Source: Dromiciops gliroides
Lineage: Eukaryota > Chordata > Mammalia > Microbiotheria > Microbiotheriidae
Length of the DNA: 64,000 nt
Direction of reading: 5' to 3'
NCBI RefSeq assembly: GCF_019393635.1
Contig: NC_057861.1
Span: forward strand, 728,552,732-728,616,731
The stretch's first letter is position 1. Each line of letters starts with the position of its first letter. A program made the translations under genes and the position numbers. The notes beneath the pieces are model-generated. The model saw only the letters and a list, made by a program, of their open reading frames with translations, did not search any database and was not told where the DNA came from. This document shows, piece after piece, positions 58,690-64,000 of this stretch.

Positions 58690-58935
58690 GCTCATTGCAT
58701 GAGAGAGACCTATGGAGGAAGAGAGATGGAGAGATAGAAGGAGGAGAAAGGAGGGTGAAAGAAAGAGGGAGAGACAGACAGGGGCAAAGAAGAGGAGGGG
58801 AGGGAGAAAAGAATGAGATGAAGGGAGAAATTGAGATGGAGAGATGGAGGGAGGGAGGAAGAAGGGATGGTGAGAAAAAGGGTGAGAGAAGAGAGATGAG
58901 GAGAGGGAAGACACAGAGAGAGAGACAGCCAAGAC
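58690..58935. repeat. Purine-rich (GA/GGA)n block in MITF intron 8
   Basis: About 245 bp, nearly all purine on the plus strand (GGAGAGA, GGGAGGGAGG). Flanked by acatgttaatgctcattg (58680-58697) and acatgctaatgctcattg (58936-58953), 17 of 18 identical. Confidence 0.93.
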
Positions 58936-59048
58936 ACATGCTAATGCTCATTGAATACTCATGTTAAGAGAGTAACAACAGGCACAAATGAAGATTTAAA
59001 TTACATAGGGCCTTTGCTATGCCAAGTGTAGAATTGAGACTCAGGAAA

Positions 59049-59051
<3 letters not shown>

Positions 59052-59126
<75 letters not shown>
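59052..59126. repeat. (ATT)n microsatellite in MITF intron 8
   Basis: About 25 perfect ATT units, 0.74 kb downstream (along MITF) of exon 8. Confidence 0.98.
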
Positions 59127-59129
<3 letters not shown>

Positions 59130-59349
59130 AAAAGGAGGGAAGAGTCTGAACCTGTGAGTTCCACAATCTAGGGGAACCTTCACCTGGAAATTGCCCAGAT
59201 AGAGAGCTCCCCATGGAGTCAGACAGCCCTGGACCCGGACCTGCCTCCTGGCTGTGGTCACTTCTTTGCATCCCTGGCACTTCTCTAAAACTTTAAGGTG
59301 CAGACAAGTTGCCAGTAAGCATATATCCATTACTATACATAAAAACATC

Positions 59350-59575
59350 AATCAGAGTTATAGTGAAATAGCACTTTAAGGTTTTGGTCTTTTGCATACA
59401 TTATTCCACTTGAGCCCCATTACAACTCTGGAAGGGAGATACCCTATAGAGGGATGATTATCCTCATGCTATAGAGGAGAGAACAGAGCCCACAGTCACA
59501 CTCCTTGTAAGGGTTAGTGTGTCATCTACACCCAAGTCTTTCGGACTCCAAGTCCAGCATTCTGTCTGACATGAT
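59350..59575 (-). mobile_element. MIR
   Basis: Reverse MIR: catacattattccacttgagccccattac, ctatagaggagagaacagag, ttcggactccaagtccagc. Confidence 0.7.
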
Positions 59576-59771
59576 GATGCCTCTTAAGAGATGTCATCCA
59601 CCATCTAAGGAGGGTGAGTGACTTGAACAAAAAAGATCTCACTCTAAGGTACTTTCCCAGACAGATTTCCACAGCGCATGGACCGCCAAGAAGGCTGGGA
59701 CTTCAGGGAATTTAGCAATGAAGATCAATGAATCTCTATAGACTATGTTTACAAAAGTGGAAAACAAGCTA

Positions 59772-60053
<282 letters not shown>

Positions 60054-60354
60054 TCAGGGTTATGAAAAAGTCAAAGGTACATTTTTAATGAATCACTTTT
60101 ACCCCTTTTTGGCCAATGTAAGCAGTTAAGAAAATGTGATTTGGTAAAAGGATCATGTATTCATGAACATTAATCTCAAATGTGTTTGCATACCAAAAAA
60201 AAAAGAGATGTTATTAGTTAGTCATACAATAGAATAAAACAAGAGGATCGTAGAATCTTAGAGATAGAAGAGACCTCAAAGATTATCTACTCCAACTCAT
60301 AAATGTACAAGAATGCCTTTGGAACCATGATCAAAGGACATAAATCCAATTTGG

Positions 60355-60625
60355 GGGAAGAAGAGGGAGCTGGTTGGATAGAATGCTGGGTCTGGAGTCA
60401 GGAAAATCTGAGTTTTATTTCAGCCTCAGATACTTATTAGTTCCATATCGCTGGGCAAGTCATTTAACTTTTTTATGTATGCCTCAGTTTCCTCAAATGT
60501 AAAATTAAAATAGTAATAGCACCTACCTCCCAAGTTGTTTGAGAGTATCAAATGAGTTAATATTTGTAAAGTGTTTAGCACAGTCCCTAGCACACAGTTG
60601 GTGTTCTATAAATATTTGTTCCCTT
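60355..60625 (+). mobile_element. MIR-class SINE with long 3' part
   Basis: Forward: gaatgctgggtctggagtcagg, cgctgggcaagtcatttaac, ctcagtttcctcaaatgtaaaat, caatgagttaatatttgtaaag-like tail. Confidence 0.8.
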
Positions 60626-60639
60626 TTTTTTGTTTAAAG

Positions 60640-60725
60640 ACCTCCAGTTGCATGACCCTATGAATGCTCTGAAGCAGCCTTTTTGAATTCCTCTAATTGT
60701 TAAGAAATTTTTCCTTACCTCTTAC
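60640..60725 (-). mobile_element. L3/CR1-type LINE fragment
   Basis: Reads attgttaagaaatttttccttacc and upstream bases typical of reverse L3; a second short piece lies near 60270-60350. Confidence 0.5.
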
Positions 60726-60734
60726 CCATAGAAT

Positions 60735-60830
60735 ATATAAAAGCTATGAGGGCAGGGGCTGGTTAATTTTTCTCTCTGTACTCCTGGTCTCTAGCACACA
60801 ATAGGTGCTTAACAAATCCTCTGTCAATTA
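60735..60830 (+). mobile_element. L2 tail in MITF intron 7
   Basis: Contains gagggcaggggctgg and tctctagcacacaataggtgctt. Confidence 0.65.
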
Positions 60831-60924
60831 ACTTGAACCCAAATCTGCCTCAGTGGATGAATTGTAGTAGGAATGTTAACAATGAAAAACTTATTAATAT
60901 CAACAATGAATACGTCATATATAA

Positions 60925-61145
60925 AAATAGCTATTATAGCTGACACTTATACAGTACCTAATGTTTGCAAAATACTTTCCATTCATTATTTATCTGAAGC
61001 TCTCAATAATGCTATGCTATTTTTAGTCCCATTTTCCTAAAGAGGAGAGGGAGGCTAAGAAATTTTAAATTATTTACCAAGGGTCAAAGGGCCATGGGAA
61101 GGCTCTGAAACCGGGTCTTTCTGACACCAAAATAGCATATCATTG
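60925..61145 (-). mobile_element. MIR
   Basis: Reverse MIR: acagtacctaatgtttgcaaaatac, cctaaagaggagagggaggc, ctttctgacaccaaaatagc. Confidence 0.7.
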
Positions 61146-61424
61146 ATGTATCTGTCACTAAGGAGCTGTGTGACCTTAGAGAGCTTACTTCAGCCTCACC
61201 AGCCCCATCTTTCTCACAAGGCTAGCTGTCATGAAGCTCAAAGGAGACACTTCATTTGAAAGTATTTCAGAAAGAACAGTCATATGCAAACAGAAGTTAT
61301 TGTCATTTTAATTTGGGGGTGGGGAGATGTCAGACTTAGGATTTCATACAGAACTCCAAATATGGAAACTCTTTCTACTAGTGCAGGTTGGCAACTCATG
61401 AAAATTACAGCTTTAGAATGGAGC

Positions 61425-61540
61425 AGAGGGGCATGGGAAGGTTAAGCAATGGGCTCACAGGTCATATAGCTATGAGTCACAGGCACAACTCAAATCGAGG
61501 TCTTGCTTCCAAGGTGTGCCTGCTATTCACTCCAATAGGT
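61425..61540 (-). mobile_element. MIR fragment
   Basis: Reverse MIR: gttaagcaatgggctcacaggtcat, actcaaatcgaggtcttgc. Confidence 0.55.
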
Positions 61541-61669
61541 CATACCTTTCAATGACAATTATCATGGTAAGATTAGAGATTGGACCTGTGAGTTCATTGT
61601 TGCAGGGAATTGTTTGAGGAAAAAACTCCCTCTTACCAGTGCAAGTTGGCATCTTCTCTATTACTTAGA

Positions 61670-61930
61670 GGGGCAGCTGGGTGGCGCCATATTGGATAGA
61701 GCAACAGACCTGGAGTCAGGAAGATTCATCTTCCTGAGTTCAAATTCAGCCTCAGATATTTACCAGCTGTGTGACCCTGGGCAAATCACTTCACCCTGTT
61801 TACCTCATTTTCTTCATCTGTAAAATGAGCTGGAGAACAAAATAGCAAACCACTCCAGTATCTTTGCCAAGAAAACTCCAAATGGTGTCATTGAGAGTCA
61901 GACTTGACTGAAAAATGACTGAACACCAAC
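61670..61930 (+). mobile_element. MAR1-type CORE-SINE in MITF intron 7
   Basis: Antisense to MITF; near full-length from ggggcagctgggtggcgcc to gacttgactgaaaaatgac. Confidence 0.9.
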
Positions 61931-62149
61931 AAAAATAACTATAGATTAGAATCTTAGAGGTGTCAAAGATGTAGTTAGTAATACTCTTGAGTGAAGCCCA
62001 AACAAGACCAAACTATAATCGGGAAATATTTGATAAAATAAATAAAAATACAGTCAATCGTAGAGAGAATATTACATTTTAAGACTAACTCAATATGCCA
62101 CCTGCAGGTATCCTTATGTATGAATTAATGGCCTTTATTTCTATTTGAG

Positions 62150-62285
62150 GTTGATACCATTGGTCTAGAGCACTGAGATGATAGATGATTTATCAAAGGT
62201 CACATAGCCAGTATGTGGAAAGGACAGGATTTGGAACCAGGTCTTCTTGACTTTGAGGCCATTTCTCTATTTAGCATGACGTACT
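62150..62285 (-). mobile_element. MIR fragment
   Basis: Reverse MIR: tttatcaaaggtcacatagcc, ggaaccaggtcttcttgac. Confidence 0.65.
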
Positions 62286-62443
62286 ACTTCTTCATTATAA
62301 TTGTAATTAATAAAAAAATTAATATTAATAATTATTTAATATTAGTTCTTTAGAGCCCATTCACAATTAATCACCTGGTCAGAAGTGTTGGGTAGAACAC
62401 AGCAATGTTTGCTTAGAGTAACAGTAAAAGAAGGCAATAAGTG

Positions 62444-62613
62444 TAGGGGCAGCTAGGTGGCGCAGTGGACAGAGCACCAGACCTGGAGTCAGGAGTACCT
62501 GAGTTCAAATCCGACCTCAGACACTTAATACTTACTAGCTGTGTGACCCTGGGCAAGTCACTTAACCCCAATTGCCTCATTAAAAAAAAAAAAAGAAAAA
62601 AGAAAAAAGAAAA
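62444..62613 (+). mobile_element. WSINE1-type SINE in MITF intron 7
   Basis: Antisense to MITF; CAATTGCCTCAT subfamily with a perfect 18-bp target duplication aaaagaaggcaataagtg (62426-62443 and 62614-62631). Confidence 0.96.
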
Positions 62614-62779
62614 AAAAGAAGGCAATAAGTGACTGGCATTCATTGAGTCTAAATGAAAAATAAATGAGAAATTCTCCTGGGATGGTTGCAGTGGTTCCAC
62701 TCAAGAAAAATTCACCTTGTTCTTGAGTTCTTTATCTAGAATGATTGGTACAAGATGTCTAGAATCCAAACTAGACCCT

Positions 62780-64000
62780 TTCTGGATTCAATAAACATTT
62801 TTAAGTGTATTACAATGCCCTACTAGCTATAAATCCTATATCCTTTCTCCCTTTCTAAGCTAAATTTTCTTAAAATAGCCATTCACACTTGATGTCTTCA
62901 CTTCTTATCTCACTTGTTTCTAAACTCTGGATTCTAACCTTGTCTACTCAACTGAAACTGTTTTCTCCAAAGTTGCCAAGATCCCTTAATTGAAAAACTA
63001 ATGGCCTTTTCTCAAGCTTCATTCTTTTTGACATCTCTGTAGCCTTTTAGACTGTCTCTCCTCTCTGTGTTTTCAATGAACCACTCACTCTTGATTCTCT
63101 TCCTATCTGTCTGATCATTCCTTTCTTTTCCCTTTGATCCATGTTATGTCCCTTAATTGTGGGAGTACAACAAGGTTGGATCTTGGGCTTACTTCTCTTT
63201 TCTCCCCTTACTCTGTCCTCTCTTTCTCAATAGCATCCATAGGCTCAAGAGTCATCTTTATATAGATGACTCACTATATCAAGGACTATTTGCTGAATCT
63301 AACTCCATTCTTTTATCACCAATCACCTATTGGCTATTTTCAAATGGATGTCCCTATAGGCATCTCAATTCAACATATGATATACAGAACTCATTATCTT
63401 TTCCTCAAAATCCTCCACTCTTCCAAACTTTCTTATTTCCATCTAGGGCACCAGCATTCTCCCAGGCACCAAAGTTTGTGACTGTGGTTTCTTCTTCAAC
63501 TCCTCATTCTCAATCACCCCACCAGCCAAGTACTGTCATTGTTACCTCCACTTCATCTCTTATAACTCTCCTCTCCACTCATACAGATTCTACCCTGGTT
63601 CAGGCTGTCACCACCCTTCACCTGTAATATGTCAACACTTTCCTATTTGGTCTCTCTGCCTCAAGTCTTTCCTCACTCTGATTCAGCCCTCATTCAGTGG
63701 CCAGTGATTTTCCTAAAGCATAGATCACCACCCCATTCAATAAACTCCAGTAACTCTATATTACCTCTAGGATCAAATATAAAATTCTTTTGTCTGGCAT
63801 TAAAGCCTTTCAGATCCTTTCTCATTCCTATCTTTCCAGTTTTCTTACACATTTCTCCTTGCCATGCATTCTATAGTCTAGCCATATGGACCCCCTTGTT
63901 CCTCCTCGCACAAGATATTGCACCTCTCATCTTTGCCACTGGCTGGTATCATCCTAGGGTTGCTTTCCTTCCTTACTTCTACATTTTTACAATCCCAGGT
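62780..64000 (+). mobile_element. Long L2 LINE fragment, runs off window
   Basis: About 1.2 kb of sense L2: caaagttgccaagatccc, agtacaacaaggttggatcttgg, catccataggctcaagagtc (decayed reverse-transcriptase-end motifs), then ctctaggatcaaatataaaattc and cctttcagatcctttctc. A 156-codon frame at 63157-63627 is part of this relic. Confidence 0.85.

Noticed and set aside
59001..59351. Frames with long runs of Ile or Asn
   Set aside because: Translations of the (ATT)n microsatellite.
63157..63627. 156-codon plus-strand frame at the right end
   Set aside because: Lies within a decayed L2 LINE; nucleotide motifs match L2 in order.

Overview
The window is vertebrate nuclear DNA, almost certainly from a marsupial and probably an Australidelphian one. 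It is AT-rich and CpG-poor. It carries about 28 copies of a tRNA-derived SINE that I recognise as the Australian marsupial WSINE1 type, and about ten copies of a MAR1-like marsupial CORE-SINE. Ancient MIR, L2 and L3/CR1 remnants and long microsatellites fill much of the rest. The species cannot be fixed from the sequence.

Only one gene is supported: MITF (melanocyte-inducing transcription factor, bHLH-leucine zipper), on the minus strand at the right end. Its last two coding exons are intact. Exon 8 (59868-60015, 148 nt) encodes helix 2 and most of the zipper. Exon 9 (56280-56681) encodes the zipper end, the SUMO site, the C-terminal regulatory region and the stop. A 3' untranslated region of about 3 kb follows, to roughly 53.23 kb, and holds seed matches for miR-137, miR-182 and miR-148, two each. 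Intron 8 (56682-59867) and part of intron 7 (60016-64000) are also present. Exon 7 and everything upstream lie beyond the right edge.

From 1 to about 53.2 kb the window is intergenic DNA downstream of MITF with no credible coding exon. Many short open frames there are translations of SINEs, L2/L3 remnants or microsatellites. This part contains a solo LTR inserted in a SINE with a 4-bp target duplication (19.9-20.4 kb) and a second LTR with the same terminal sequence (3.4-4.1 kb). It also holds a degenerate tandem array of about 170-200 bp units (24.46-25.26 kb), a purine-rich composite repeat (36.8-38.0 kb) and a near-perfect 66-bp palindrome (48.65-48.72 kb). Two diverged copies of one segment each carry a SINE of a different subfamily at the same internal site (45.3 and 48.8 kb).

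No new multi-gene system is visible. The most unusual signals are the parallel SINE insertions, the SINE pair sharing a non-SINE 3' flank, the palindrome, and a direct-repeat-flanked purine block in MITF intron 8.
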